Shown: piece after piece, positions 36,095 to 43,771 of the stretch | How the letters are laid out: each line of letters starts with the position of its first letter | Numbering within the stretch: the first letter of the stretch is position 1 | Source of the DNA: Myxococcales bacterium UBA1238 | Lineage (GTDB): Bacteria > Myxococcota_A > Bradymonadia > UBA7976 > UBA1532 | NCBI GenBank assembly: GCA_002309015.1 | Contig: DBWM01000012.1 | Coordinates: forward strand, 561 to 64,560 | DNA length: 64,000 nucleotides | Direction of reading: 5' to 3' | Notes under the pieces: model-generated | The model's database searches: none | What the model saw: only the letters and a program-made list of their open reading frames with translations | What the model was told of the DNA's origin: nothing | Translations under genes and position numbers: made by a program

Positions 36095-37165
36095 ATGATT
36101 TTGCACAAGGAACTCCTTGACGTCTCAAAGCGCAAGGCGAAGCCGGCCGAAAACGAACTCGCCTTTGGCCGCTTCTTTATGGATCACATGCTTTTGATGG
36201 ACTACACGCCCGAGGTTCAGGCCTGGCACAACGCGCGCATCGTACCTTACGCGCCCTTCGCCATGAGCCCCGCATCGCTCGTTTTGCACTATGGGCAGGA
36301 AGTCTTCGAGGGCATGAAGGCATATCGGAGAAAAGACCATAAAATCGGGCTGTTCCGACCCCAGGACAACATCAGCAGACTCAACGATTCCTGCCGCCGG
36401 CTCTGCATTCCCGAACTACCGGCGGACGACGTTTTTGAAGCGCTCTGCGAGCTCATCCGCATCGATCAGGACTGGATCCCCAAAGGTGACGGCACCAGCC
36501 TTTACATTCGCCCCACCGTGATCGCCAGCGAAGCGAGCCTGGGCGTCAAAGTCTCGTCGAGCTATACTTTTTTTGTGATCGCAGGCCCCGTGGGCGCCTA
36601 TTATGCAGAGGGCGTAAACCCCATCAAAATCTGGGTCGAAGAGACCTATGTGCGCGCCGCAGAAGGCGGTTTGGGCGAAGCCAAGACGATGGCCAACTAT
36701 GCCGCCAGCATGCTCGCCACCAAACGCGCCAAGGAACGCGGGTTTACGCAGGTGCTCTGGCTCGACGCGCGCGACCGCCGCTACGTTGAAGAAGTGGGCA
36801 CTATGAATATGTTCTTCAAAATCGCAGGCGAAGTGATCACCGCCCCGTTGGACGGCACCATTTTGCCGGGCGTCACCCGCCGATCGGTCATTCAGCTCTG
36901 CAAGGACATGCAAATTCCCGTTTCGGAACGCCGCATCAGCATCGACGAGGTGATCGAAGCGCAGCAGAACGGCACCCTTGAAGAAGCCTTTGGCACGGGC
37001 ACCGCCGCCGTGATCAGCCCCGTGGGCGAGCTCTTCTACCGCGATCACGCCTACCGCGTTGGAAACGGCCAAACCGGCGAAATCTCAAAGAAAATGTACG
37101 ATGAGCTGACCGGTATTCAAACGGGTGCCCGCCCCGATCCGCACCATTGGACCATCACCTTGTAA
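36095..37165 (+). CDS. ilvE: Branched-chain amino acid aminotransferase
   Basis: This 356-residue PLP enzyme interconverts branched-chain amino and keto acids. GQEVFEGMKAYRR is the family N-terminal signature. The catalytic Lys lies in LGEAKTMANYAASMLA, and EEVGTMNMFF and PLDGTILPGVTRRSV bind cofactor and substrate. ATG at 36095 is preferred over the upstream GTG-type extension because CGGAGA precedes it and the family starts there. It is transcribed away from glmU, with about 200 bases between them, and ends in a terminator. Confidence 0.95.
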   Translation: MILHKELLDVSKRKAKPAENELAFGRFFMDHMLLMDYTPEVQAWHNARIVPYAPFAMSPASLVLHYGQEVFEGMKAYRRKDHKIGLFRPQDNISRLNDSCRRLCIPELPADDVFEALCELIRIDQDWIPKGDGTSLYIRPTVIASEASLGVKVSSSYTFFVIAGPVGAYYAEGVNPIKIWVEETYVRAAEGGLGEAKTMANYAASMLATKRAKERGFTQVLWLDARDRRYVEEVGTMNMFFKIAGEVITAPLDGTILPGVTRRSVIQLCKDMQIPVSERRISIDEVIEAQQNGTLEEAFGTGTAAVISPVGELFYRDHAYRVGNGQTGEISKKMYDELTGIQTGARPDPHHWTITL

Positions 37166-37167
37166 CA

Positions 37168-37198
37168 GCGCTGCGCGCCTCACACGCAGCGCCTTTTT
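37168..37198 (+). terminator. Rho-independent terminator of ilvE
   Basis: GCGCTGCG (37168-37175) pairs with CGCAGCGC (37185-37192), an 8-bp GC stem followed by CTTTTT. It lies directly after the ilvE stop codon. Confidence 0.85.
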
Positions 37199-37210
37199 GA
37201 GATTCAAACG

Positions 37211-37912
37211 ATGAAGGCTGAAATCATTCGCTCGCTGGAACGGTACCGCATTGCCCAGATGGCGCATCCCTCAGACCGCAAAGAGCTCGAGGAATCGACC
37301 ATTATCTCGTTGATTTTTAACGACAATCTGCTTGAAGGCCAAAACTACCCCATCCCCAACATCAAGCGCGCCTTCACCTGCGATCTGCAGACCGTCGAAC
37401 CCTACCTGGTGCCCGATTTTAAGCGCATCCGCTCCTACCGCGCGCTCATCGAATGGATGCAGCAGGAAGCCCGCCGGGGTATCAAATCCCTCAATCTTGA
37501 GAATTTAAAATACATTCACCAGGCCATCCTTTCGGAAAACCGGGAAGAAGGCGACTCCTTTCGCACCAATTCGCCCGTCCACCGCGATTACGCCCAGGCG
37601 ATCTGCGGGCATGAACAGGTGCCGAATCTGCTGAAGAAATTCTTTGAGGAGATCGCTTCGGAATTTGAAGAAGCGACAGATTTGGTGGCTTACTGCGCGC
37701 AAAAACACCATCAGCTCATGTATATCTACCCCTTTAAACTGAATCCGGGATCCACAGCGCGCCTCTTTACCAACCTCATGTTCTTGTCGCAGGGCTACCC
37801 GCCGCTGATTCTTTCGGGTTTGCAGCGCAGCGAATATTACGAAGCGCTCTGCCAAAGCGATGCGACCGCGCTGACAGAGCTCTTTTACGAGGCTTTTCAA
37901 AAGAACATGTAG
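37211..37912 (+). CDS. Degenerate Fic-domain protein
   Basis: This 233-residue protein keeps the overall Fic fold, including GYPPLILSGLQRSEYYEAL after the active-site helix. The catalytic motif HPFxDGNGRxxR is replaced at 173-184 by YPFKLNPGSTAR: the catalytic His is Tyr, the metal-binding Asp is Leu, and Asn and Arg of GNGR are Pro and Ser. The inhibitory-helix region (NDNLLEGQN, about 37-45) retains Glu-Gly. Normal Fic proteins transfer AMP to target proteins; this one is unlikely to do so and may bind a nucleotide or partner instead. The frame is intact. It follows the ilvE terminator and has only a weak ribosome site. Confidence 0.75.
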   Translation: MKAEIIRSLERYRIAQMAHPSDRKELEESTIISLIFNDNLLEGQNYPIPNIKRAFTCDLQTVEPYLVPDFKRIRSYRALIEWMQQEARRGIKSLNLENLKYIHQAILSENREEGDSFRTNSPVHRDYAQAICGHEQVPNLLKKFFEEIASEFEEATDLVAYCAQKHHQLMYIYPFKLNPGSTARLFTNLMFLSQGYPPLILSGLQRSEYYEALCQSDATALTELFYEAFQKNM

Positions 37913-38307
37913 GTTCTTAAGGGTATTTTAGGGAATGGATGGATGTGATGGAGCACCGTTTGAGCTGGAGGCTTCTTCACATTGTGGGTCGATGCTGATT
38001 TGATCGATCGCGTTCGCAAAAAGATACGGGAAATCCGCTTGCGGACAGGTTTGATTGAACCCCATACATGCCTTCTCACATCCCGGCCGCTTAGAGCCGG
38101 GATGCTCGCTCGGGGTCACGGACAGTCATGAACCCGCCTCCAGTCTCTCTCGTGTGAATGATTCCTCGAAGCGTCCAGAATCCAGGATCTTTTTTGGGCA
38201 CAAATCTTCTTCGTTTCGCTCGTCAGGGGACTGGATCCGGTGTGATCGGGTTTGGGAAGCAGAATTGAGTGGGTATCTTGTGGATCCAATAAGGATTCAG
38301 CGGTTGG
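37913..38307. other. Intergenic stretch with a 9-bp hairpin, no supported gene
   Basis: No convincing gene is present. A perfect hairpin, CATCCCGGC (38079-38087) with GCCGGGATG (38096-38104), has an eight-base loop and no T run. On the minus strand 37928-38119 there is a short frame encoding a Cys-containing peptide (GCEKACMGFNQTCP) that might be a gene remnant. Confidence 0.5.
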
Positions 38308-38485
38308 CCATCGGATGGATCGCCCAGAGATGGAAGATGATGCGCTCAACCATCGGATGAATTCCGGTTTCAGGTGCAATCCAGGCAAAATTCATTCGAT
38401 AGATCGCGAACTCCTTCGGAAGAAATCCCTAATCCATCGGATGGTTCACGCTTCAGCTTCTCTGCATACCCTCAACGATTGAATG
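38308..38485 (-). repeat. Degenerate 42-bp tandem repeat array, second locus
   Basis: The core CCATCGGATG (plus strand) is present at 38308, 38350 and 38434, with weaker copies at 38392 (TCATTCGATA) and 38476 (CGATTGAATG). All five lie exactly 42 bases apart. Flanking bases also match in part, for example ATGGTTGAGCGCAT against ATCGTTGAGGGTAT on the minus strand. It lies between the Fic-like gene and the RlmE-like gene. The unit length equals that of the array at 2121. Confidence 0.65.
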
Positions 38486-38495
38486 AATGGAGAGC

Positions 38496-39446
38496 TCAGT
38501 TTTCGAGATGGGCGACCTGGGAGCTCTCCTCATCCTGCTTGCTTGGAGCTTTAAACCCCTGGGCGACCACGAACAGCTCTACGCTTTCGCTGCGGGTACC
38601 TTTGGGTTTGATGCGGCGCAAGGAGGCGAAGAAGCCTTTGATTTCGTCAACAAAATCGTTGAGTTCGCTGCCTTCGAAGATCTTGCAGACGAAGGCTCCG
38701 CCGGGACGCAAAACGGTTTGGGCCACCGAAAAAGCGCGACGGCAGAGTTCAACGGAGCGCATGTGATCCGTAAAGCGATCGCCGCAGGTGTTGGGGGCCA
38801 TGTCGCTCATCACCACGTCGAAAGCCTGCCCCACGGGCGCCTGCAGATCCTCGGGCGAAGTCTGAAAGATGTCGCCCTGTAAAACCGTGATATTCTGGGC
38901 ATTTACAGGTTTTATGGGCTTCAGGTCGATGCCGACCACATGGCCTTTGGGGCCTACCTTTTTAGAGGTATATTGCATCCAGGATCCGGGCGAACAGCCT
39001 AAATCCAAAATTTTGGCCCCCGCGTGGATGAGCCTGGCTTTTTGATCGATCTCTTCGAGCTTATAAATGCTGCGCGCGTGGTAGCCTTCTTCTTTGGCTT
39101 TGCGCGCATAATGATCTTGTGTTCTTCCTGGCATGGCCTCCATTTGCTCCATTTCTTTTGCAATTTCAAGATCTTCTGCAGTTTTAAGCTGCACGGGAAG
39201 ACCAGCCCAGTCCGAATCATCGCCCACCAAAAGCTGACGGCGACGCTGCAATTCCGCCAAACGCCGCTCGCGACCGGGTAAAACGGGCCCGTGAAGGCTC
39301 TCCAGAAGATCGCCAGGACGCGCATCCGGTGGCAAATCTGACAGCTCCACTTCATAGTTCTCGCCCTCCTCGTCGATGAGCACCGCATAGGGTTCCTCTA
39401 CGCGATCAAAACTGAAGAAAAACAATAAGATAGAGATTGCAAACAT
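38496..39446 (-). CDS. rlmE: RlmE/FtsJ-type rRNA methyltransferase fused to a DUF3006-like domain
   Basis: Residues about 105-305 form an RlmE (FtsJ/RrmJ) 2'-O-methyltransferase of 23S rRNA: the SAM site LDLGCSPGSWMQY, and the K-D-K-E catalytic set seen in SIYKLEEID, MSDMAPNTCGD, FVCKIFEGSE and SVELFVVA. Residues 1-75 do not belong to that family; they resemble DUF3006 (FSFDRVEEPYAVLIDEEGE, LPPDARPGDLL). The two are in one frame joined by a charged linker. A separate internal start is possible (for example Met105), but the fused reading starts at a TGATG junction with the upstream gene. Confidence 0.85.
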   Translation of the reverse strand: MFAISILLFFFSFDRVEEPYAVLIDEEGENYEVELSDLPPDARPGDLLESLHGPVLPGRERRLAELQRRRQLLVGDDSDWAGLPVQLKTAEDLEIAKEMEQMEAMPGRTQDHYARKAKEEGYHARSIYKLEEIDQKARLIHAGAKILDLGCSPGSWMQYTSKKVGPKGHVVGIDLKPIKPVNAQNITVLQGDIFQTSPEDLQAPVGQAFDVVMSDMAPNTCGDRFTDHMRSVELCRRAFSVAQTVLRPGGAFVCKIFEGSELNDFVDEIKGFFASLRRIKPKGTRSESVELFVVAQGFKAPSKQDEESSQVAHLEN

Positions 39447-39790
39447 CAGGGGATCTCCTTTTCGATCAGGTTCATGGTGTCGGAATCGACAAAGTTGATG
39501 TGGGTGACCGAAACGCCGATGAGCTTGCCCCAGTGAAAGAGCAGGCGCGCCGTTTCCCGTTCATCTGCGGTCACTTCCATGCCCGGTCTCAGGGATGACA
39601 CCCCAAATGATTTTGATTCGAGCTCCATCATGGCCACGAGCAGCGACCCCAGGGGCAACTCGCTGGTTAAGCGAAACTGACGCCCCAGCTCGCAACGCGG
39701 TAACTCCCCTTGTCCCAATGCAAAAATCCCTGTCGTGCCCGCTTCAATCCCAAGCTCGCAAAACTTCTCCAATATGCACTGCGTCCTCAT
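39446..39790 (-). CDS. Small conserved-looking protein, unknown
   Basis: I do not recognise this 114-residue protein. It has mixed alpha/beta character, no signal peptide and no membrane segment; AMMELESKSFGVSSLRPGMEV and LFHWGKLIGVSVTHINFVD are notable. The start at 39790 is set by an ideal ribosome site, CAGGAG, six bases upstream; longer starts lack one. Its stop shares one base with the start of the RlmE-like gene (TGATG), so they are cotranscribed and coupled. A role in RNA or ribosome biology is only a guess. Confidence 0.6.
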   Translation of the reverse strand: MRTQCILEKFCELGIEAGTTGIFALGQGELPRCELGRQFRLTSELPLGSLLVAMMELESKSFGVSSLRPGMEVTADERETARLLFHWGKLIGVSVTHINFVDSDTMNLIEKEIP

Positions 39791-39894
39791 CGAAAACTCC
39801 TGCATGGTGAATGGACGCAATCCTATACTGCACAAAGCGTGCCAAATCATAAGTCATTGATTTTAAAGAAGATTCCTTAATTTGACGGCAGATA

Positions 39895-39934
39895 AAAAGC
39901 GTTCACAGCGTCCAGACTGTCCAGAATCTGAACG
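39895..39934 (-). terminator. Possible terminator after the pilin/pseudo-receiver pair
   Basis: On the minus strand CGTTCA and TGAACG (39900-39905 with 39929-39934) form a stem with a long loop, followed by GCTTTTT. The stem is short, so the call is tentative. Confidence 0.4.
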
Positions 39935-39963
39935 TTTTGGGGCGCCGGTTGTTTGAGCGATTT

Positions 39964-40392
39964 TTAATTGAGGGGAGCGTAGAGATGAGGCAGGAGGGTG
40001 GCTACCAGCCAATATTGGACGAAGATTTTAATCGATTCGAGGCAGGGTTCAGGATCGGCCGGGAAGACCGCGTAGCCCGCAGCGCCATACATGTAACTCC
40101 CCGTACATAAACAGGGATCGGATGCGCCCTGGGTCACCACTACGCGGGGAATCGGCTGCCACACGTCAGACTGCATCAGGAATTTTAAGATCTGCCCCGA
40201 AGACTTCCAGGCCAAATCGGAATCCAGAATGAGCAGGCTCGGCAACAAACCACCCGACGGCATTTCGAAGGCGCGCAGAGAAAACGCCTGCTCGCAATCG
40301 ATGCGTTCACAAAGCGTTTCGGGCACCTGAGCCATCTCGCGTTCGAGGGTGGAAAGCAGTTCGCTTTCGCCCAAAAGCCAGATTTTTTGCAT
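39964..40392 (-). CDS. Degenerate response-regulator receiver domain
   Basis: This 142-residue protein has the CheY-like pattern: a phosphoacceptor-like Asp in SLLILDSDLAW, a Thr in RVVVTQGAS, and a last strand followed by a helix ending FVQYWL. The N-terminal acidic pair is absent (IWLLGESE), and the conserved Lys before Pro is Phe (GYAVFPADP). It is therefore probably a pseudo-receiver that is not phosphorylated in the normal way. It starts 4 bases after the pilin gene stop, so the pair is cotranscribed; a role in controlling pili is plausible but unproven. Confidence 0.62.
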   Translation of the reverse strand: MQKIWLLGESELLSTLEREMAQVPETLCERIDCEQAFSLRAFEMPSGGLLPSLLILDSDLAWKSSGQILKFLMQSDVWQPIPRVVVTQGASDPCLCTGSYMYGAAGYAVFPADPEPCLESIKIFVQYWLVATLLPHLYAPLN

Positions 40393-40396
40393 CGCG

Positions 40397-41011
40397 TCAC
40401 TCGAGCGGATTAATGCGGTAAACGGCAGCGCCCCCGATCACTTCGTTTTCGTTGCTCACTCCGCCCACGCGTTCAAATGTGGAGTAAGAATCGTTGCAAT
40501 TGAGGTTGCCCATGGCGCGCGCGGTAAACCTTGCACCGCTTTCGAGGCCGGGTCCGACGCCTTTGGTCTCATATTCATACCAATAATAATGGTATTCGTT
40601 GATCGAGAAGTTGAGCGCCTGCCACATGTCGGCGTTCCAGCGGGCGGTCCAGTCCTGAGGCGCTGTGGGGGATCCGGCGGGCGGACATTTATCGCCCGTC
40701 AGGCCGCAGCAGGGGTTGGTTCCGGGCACCGGGCCCACCGCGTATTCTCCGAGTCCGGGGAACCTTGGTTCGATACCGCGACCAAAGCGGTCGGAATAGC
40801 CCGCGTTGTAGTAAACCACGCTGCCATCGAAGAGTTTGCGCAAATTGAGCACAGCTTCGGTCGTTTTGGCGCGACGGACATATTTAATGAATGCCGGGAT
40901 GGCTGCCGATGCGAGGATGCTTAAAATCGTGACCACGATCATCAGCTCGATCAGCGTAAATCCCTTTGTGGCCCTGCTTTTTGAACATAAGCTTTGCTTT
41001 TGATGTTTCAT
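40397..41011 (-). CDS. Type IV pilin-like protein
   Basis: This 204-residue prepilin has a short basic leader and the cleavage site KG-FTLIELMIVV (Glu5 conserved) followed by a hydrophobic helix. The globular part has several cysteines (NPCCGLTGDKC and NLNCNDS). It closely resembles the pilin at 51680: both have IPAF-K-YRR-KTTEA after the helix and FTAR-A, G, L, CN and FERV near the end. It is far from pilB-A and coupled to a pseudo-receiver gene. The start at 41011 gives a 17-residue leader; 41038 is an alternative. Confidence 0.88.
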   Translation of the reverse strand: MKHQKQSLCSKSRATKGFTLIELMIVVTILSILASAAIPAFIKYVRRAKTTEAVLNLRKLFDGSVVYYNAGYSDRFGRGIEPRFPGLGEYAVGPVPGTNPCCGLTGDKCPPAGSPTAPQDWTARWNADMWQALNFSINEYHYYWYEYETKGVGPGLESGARFTARAMGNLNCNDSYSTFERVGGVSNENEVIGGAAVYRINPLE

Positions 41012-41083
41012 TGCATGCCGCCGTATTTTGTAACCCATTTTTTCTAGAGTAACAGGGAAGCGCGCGATCTGCAATTATAACCA

Positions 41084-41118
41084 TAAAAAAAGGCCAGCAC
41101 TGAGGCTGGCCTTTTTTT
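41084..41118 (-). terminator. Strong terminator of the small barrel gene
   Basis: GGCCAGC (41092-41098) and GCTGGCC (41105-41111) form a 7-bp GC stem with A and T runs on both sides. It would end transcription of the minus-strand gene starting at 41692. Confidence 0.9.
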
Positions 41119-41137
41119 AAGCAACTGGATTCGGAAA

Positions 41138-41692
41138 TTACAACCAGTAAGTCATACCGAAGCCGGTGCCAATATCGAAGATGGAGAAGTAGTTGCCTTC
41201 GCCCTTGCTCGTATGCCCAAGCGCTTCACCTTCCTTGGGAATCATGTGGATGCCGATACCGGTTTCCAGATGGAAGGAAACGTTCTTGGTGGGGAAGTAG
41301 TAAATGCGGACGGGGATGTCGATATCGAGCTCGGTCGCGCCGTCGGGATCCTGACCGCCCTTCTCCTTGTGAGGCTTTGTCATACCGACATCGAGGCGAG
41401 CGCCGACGGTGAACGCCGCTTCATTGGAACGCATCGCGTCAAAGAAGAAGCCCAGACCAAAACCGATGTTGTGGCCCATGCCGTCGTTGTCTTTGGGGGA
41501 GTCGAAAGACATGCCGATCATGCCTTCGAGGCGCATGTTCTTGGCAACGCCGTAACCGATGGTGAGACCATTCAGGCCGCTGATGGTATCAGCATAACCA
41601 AGTCCCAGCTTACCAGTGGTGGGAAGCTCGGCGTTAGCGGCGGAGATGCAGGCGAACAAAGCGACGAGAGAGAACAAACCAGCTTTCTTCAT
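41138..41692 (-). CDS. Small outer-membrane beta-barrel protein
   Basis: This 184-residue protein has a signal peptide (MKKAGLFSLVALFACISAANA) and about eight amphipathic strands rich in Gly and aromatic residues, ending in TYWL, as expected for an 8-stranded barrel of the OmpW/OmpX size class. I cannot assign a family. It has a good ribosome site (TAGGAG), a candidate promoter and a strong terminator, so it is a single-gene unit and may be well expressed. Confidence 0.75.
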   Translation of the reverse strand: MKKAGLFSLVALFACISAANAELPTTGKLGLGYADTISGLNGLTIGYGVAKNMRLEGMIGMSFDSPKDNDGMGHNIGFGLGFFFDAMRSNEAAFTVGARLDVGMTKPHKEKGGQDPDGATELDIDIPVRIYYFPTKNVSFHLETGIGIHMIPKEGEALGHTSKGEGNYFSIFDIGTGFGMTYWL

Positions 41693-41757
41693 AAAAAAGC
41701 TCCTACGTTAGGGCCCAATCAACTGGGCACGTTAGAAAGAACAACCAAACGAGTGGC

Positions 41758-41785
41758 AGTTTAACAAGCCTTATGGGGTTGTAAA
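41758..41785 (-). promoter_or_regulatory. Candidate promoter of the small barrel gene
   Basis: On the minus strand TTTACA (41780-41785) and TAAACT (41758-41763) are 16 bases apart. A GCCC/GGGC hairpin lies in the leader (41712-41727) before the ribosome site. Confidence 0.4.
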
Positions 41786-41885
41786 GTTAAAAAGTCGACA
41801 AGAATGCGTCTTTTTCGTGACCGTTTTTTTCTTTTTAAAGCCGTTCTATGCTTTTTGCACTTAAAAACAGCCTCTTTTGAAACAC

Positions 41886-42851
41886 ATGAGAATCATCCAA
41901 TCCTACAAGGAAGCCTCCATTTTTTGCAAAATCACCCGAGGATCCGCCATCGCCATCGGGACTTTTGACGGCATCCATTGCGGACATCGCGCAGTGTTAC
42001 AAAATGCTCTTTGGGCCCAAAAAGAGGGGCTCTGCCCGCTGGTCTTCACCTTTCACCCCCACCCAGTTCGACTTTTGGCCCCAGAACTCGCGCCGCCCTC
42101 GATTTGCAGCCTCGAAGACAAACGCCATTTGCTCGCAGGGATGGGGTTTGAATCTCTTTTGGAGCAGCAGCTCGACCGCGCGTTTTTAAGCATGGAACCT
42201 GTTGATTTTATTCATAAAGTTCTCATAGACGCGCTGCATGCAAAGCGCATTTTTGTGGGCTACGACTTCAGCTTTGGCGCAAAGCGCAAGGGCGATCCTC
42301 AGCTTTTAAAGGCGGTGGCCGAAACATTGGGGGCGCAGGTGCAGGTGATCCCGCCACAGGCCGTGGGCAACGGGCTCGTGGTTTCGAGCACCAAGATTCG
42401 CGCGTTTTTGCATGAAGGGCGCGTCGATGCGGCGGCGTTGGCGCTGGGACGATTGTATCACATTGTCGGACGCGTGATTCCGGGGGAACAGCGCGGGCGG
42501 ACGCTCGGATTTCCAACGGCTAACCTTGCGACTTTAAACGAGATCATTCCACCATTGGGTACCTATACTACCTGGGTGCTTTGCGATGCGCTGGGACCGA
42601 TCGCCCAGCCGGCCATCACCAACATTGGGCAAAATCCCACGTTTCACAGCGATCGCGATTTGCATATTGAAACCCATATTCTGGGCAAATGCCCTGATCT
42701 TTACGGGCAGGAGATGCGGCTGTTTTTTGCGCAGCGCCTTCGGGACGAATGCCGGTTTGAAAACGCCGATGCGCTCGTGCAGCAGATTCACCGCGACGTG
42801 GAGCGCGCCAAAGAGCTCCTTTTGCATCAGACGCCGCCGGTTTGGGGTTGA
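41886..42851 (+). CDS. ribF: Bifunctional riboflavin kinase / FAD synthetase
   Basis: This 321-residue enzyme makes FMN and FAD. The N-terminal FAD synthetase part has AIGTFDGIHCGHRAVL and TFHPHPVRLL. The C-terminal riboflavin kinase has GRVIPGEQRGRTLGFPTANL and ITNIGQNPTFHSD. ATG at 41886 is preferred to TTG at 41877; no strong ribosome site is seen for either. aroE follows after three bases. Confidence 0.95.
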   Translation: MRIIQSYKEASIFCKITRGSAIAIGTFDGIHCGHRAVLQNALWAQKEGLCPLVFTFHPHPVRLLAPELAPPSICSLEDKRHLLAGMGFESLLEQQLDRAFLSMEPVDFIHKVLIDALHAKRIFVGYDFSFGAKRKGDPQLLKAVAETLGAQVQVIPPQAVGNGLVVSSTKIRAFLHEGRVDAAALALGRLYHIVGRVIPGEQRGRTLGFPTANLATLNEIIPPLGTYTTWVLCDALGPIAQPAITNIGQNPTFHSDRDLHIETHILGKCPDLYGQEMRLFFAQRLRDECRFENADALVQQIHRDVERAKELLLHQTPPVWG

Positions 42852-42854
42852 ATC

Positions 42855-43691
42855 ATGCTTCGCGCAGGATTGATCGGTCAGAACATCGCTCGCAGCCTCT
42901 CGCCCATCCTGCACAGCGCGGCGGCAAAATCGATTGGTATGACAGCGGATTACGCTCTTTTTGACCTGCCGACCGAACGACTTGAAGGCTGGCTTGCCCA
43001 AGAGGCGCAGACGCTCGACGGCTTTAACGTGACTGCGCCTTACAAGGTGGCGGTCTTTGAGCAGCTTTCTCACGAAAATCCCCGTTTTTACACAGAGTTG
43101 GATGCGACAGCGCTCAAAGCCGGGGCGGTCAATACGGTCAAAATCGAGCCAGGGCCAAAGCTTGTGGGCTACAACACCGATCTCGAAGGCGTGCGGGCGG
43201 CGATCGATGTCCTGGAGCCTCTTTCGGGATCGCATGCGGTGCTGCTCGGAGCGGGCGGCGCTGCGCGGGCGGTTTTGGCGGCTTTGGTGGAACGCGATCT
43301 TCAGGTGACGGTTTTGGCGCGAAACCGCGATGCAGCCGAGCAGCTTGCGGCTTTGCATGACGGTGTAACTCACGAAAATCTTTCACAATTTCAACAAGTT
43401 GCAAAAGACGCAGCGATCGTCATCAATGGTCTGCCTCCTGCCGCAGACGGATTTTTTGAAACGCTCTCGTTTTTGCCTGCCGACGCTTGCTGCCTCGATT
43501 TGGGTTACGGATCGCGTCCCTTTTTAAAGAGGGCTCAGATGCGCGGGCTCAGGTGCGAGGACGGGCTTCGGTTTTTATGGGCGCAGGGCATCGCGTCTTT
43601 TTTGATTTGGACGGGGCAACCCCCAAATCGGGACGCCGTTTGGAAAGCATTGCAGGAAGCCCAACTGCGCGCCTTGCAGGCTACAAGCTGA
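42855..43691 (+). CDS. aroE: Shikimate dehydrogenase
   Basis: This 278-residue enzyme reduces 3-dehydroshikimate to shikimate with NADPH in aromatic amino acid synthesis. Substrate residues lie in QNIARSLSPILHSAAAKSIG and GFNVTAPYKVAV (catalytic Lys). The NADP loop is LLGAGGAARAVLAAL. It is coupled with ribF upstream. The promoter of the pil operon overlaps its downstream edge. Confidence 0.95.
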   Translation: MLRAGLIGQNIARSLSPILHSAAAKSIGMTADYALFDLPTERLEGWLAQEAQTLDGFNVTAPYKVAVFEQLSHENPRFYTELDATALKAGAVNTVKIEPGPKLVGYNTDLEGVRAAIDVLEPLSGSHAVLLGAGGAARAVLAALVERDLQVTVLARNRDAAEQLAALHDGVTHENLSQFQQVAKDAAIVINGLPPAADGFFETLSFLPADACCLDLGYGSRPFLKRAQMRGLRCEDGLRFLWAQGIASFLIWTGQPPNRDAVWKALQEAQLRALQATS

Positions 43692-43699
43692 AAAAGGGA

Positions 43700-43727
43700 T
43701 TGACAGTTTGAAAGATCTCTCCCTAAT
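43700..43727 (+). promoter_or_regulatory. Sigma-70 type promoter of pilB
   Basis: A perfect -35 box TTGACA (43700-43705) and CCTAAT (43722-43727, four of six) are 16 bases apart. They lie about 45 bases before pilB. Confidence 0.55.
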
Positions 43728-43771
43728 GCTCTTTTTTTGGCGCCAAAACCGCGCGAACGTGAGGGGATTTT

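Noticed and set aside
41070..41095. Sigma-54 promoter for the pilin at 40397
   Set aside because: TGG and TTGCA are present on the minus strand but two bases too close for a -24/-12 promoter.
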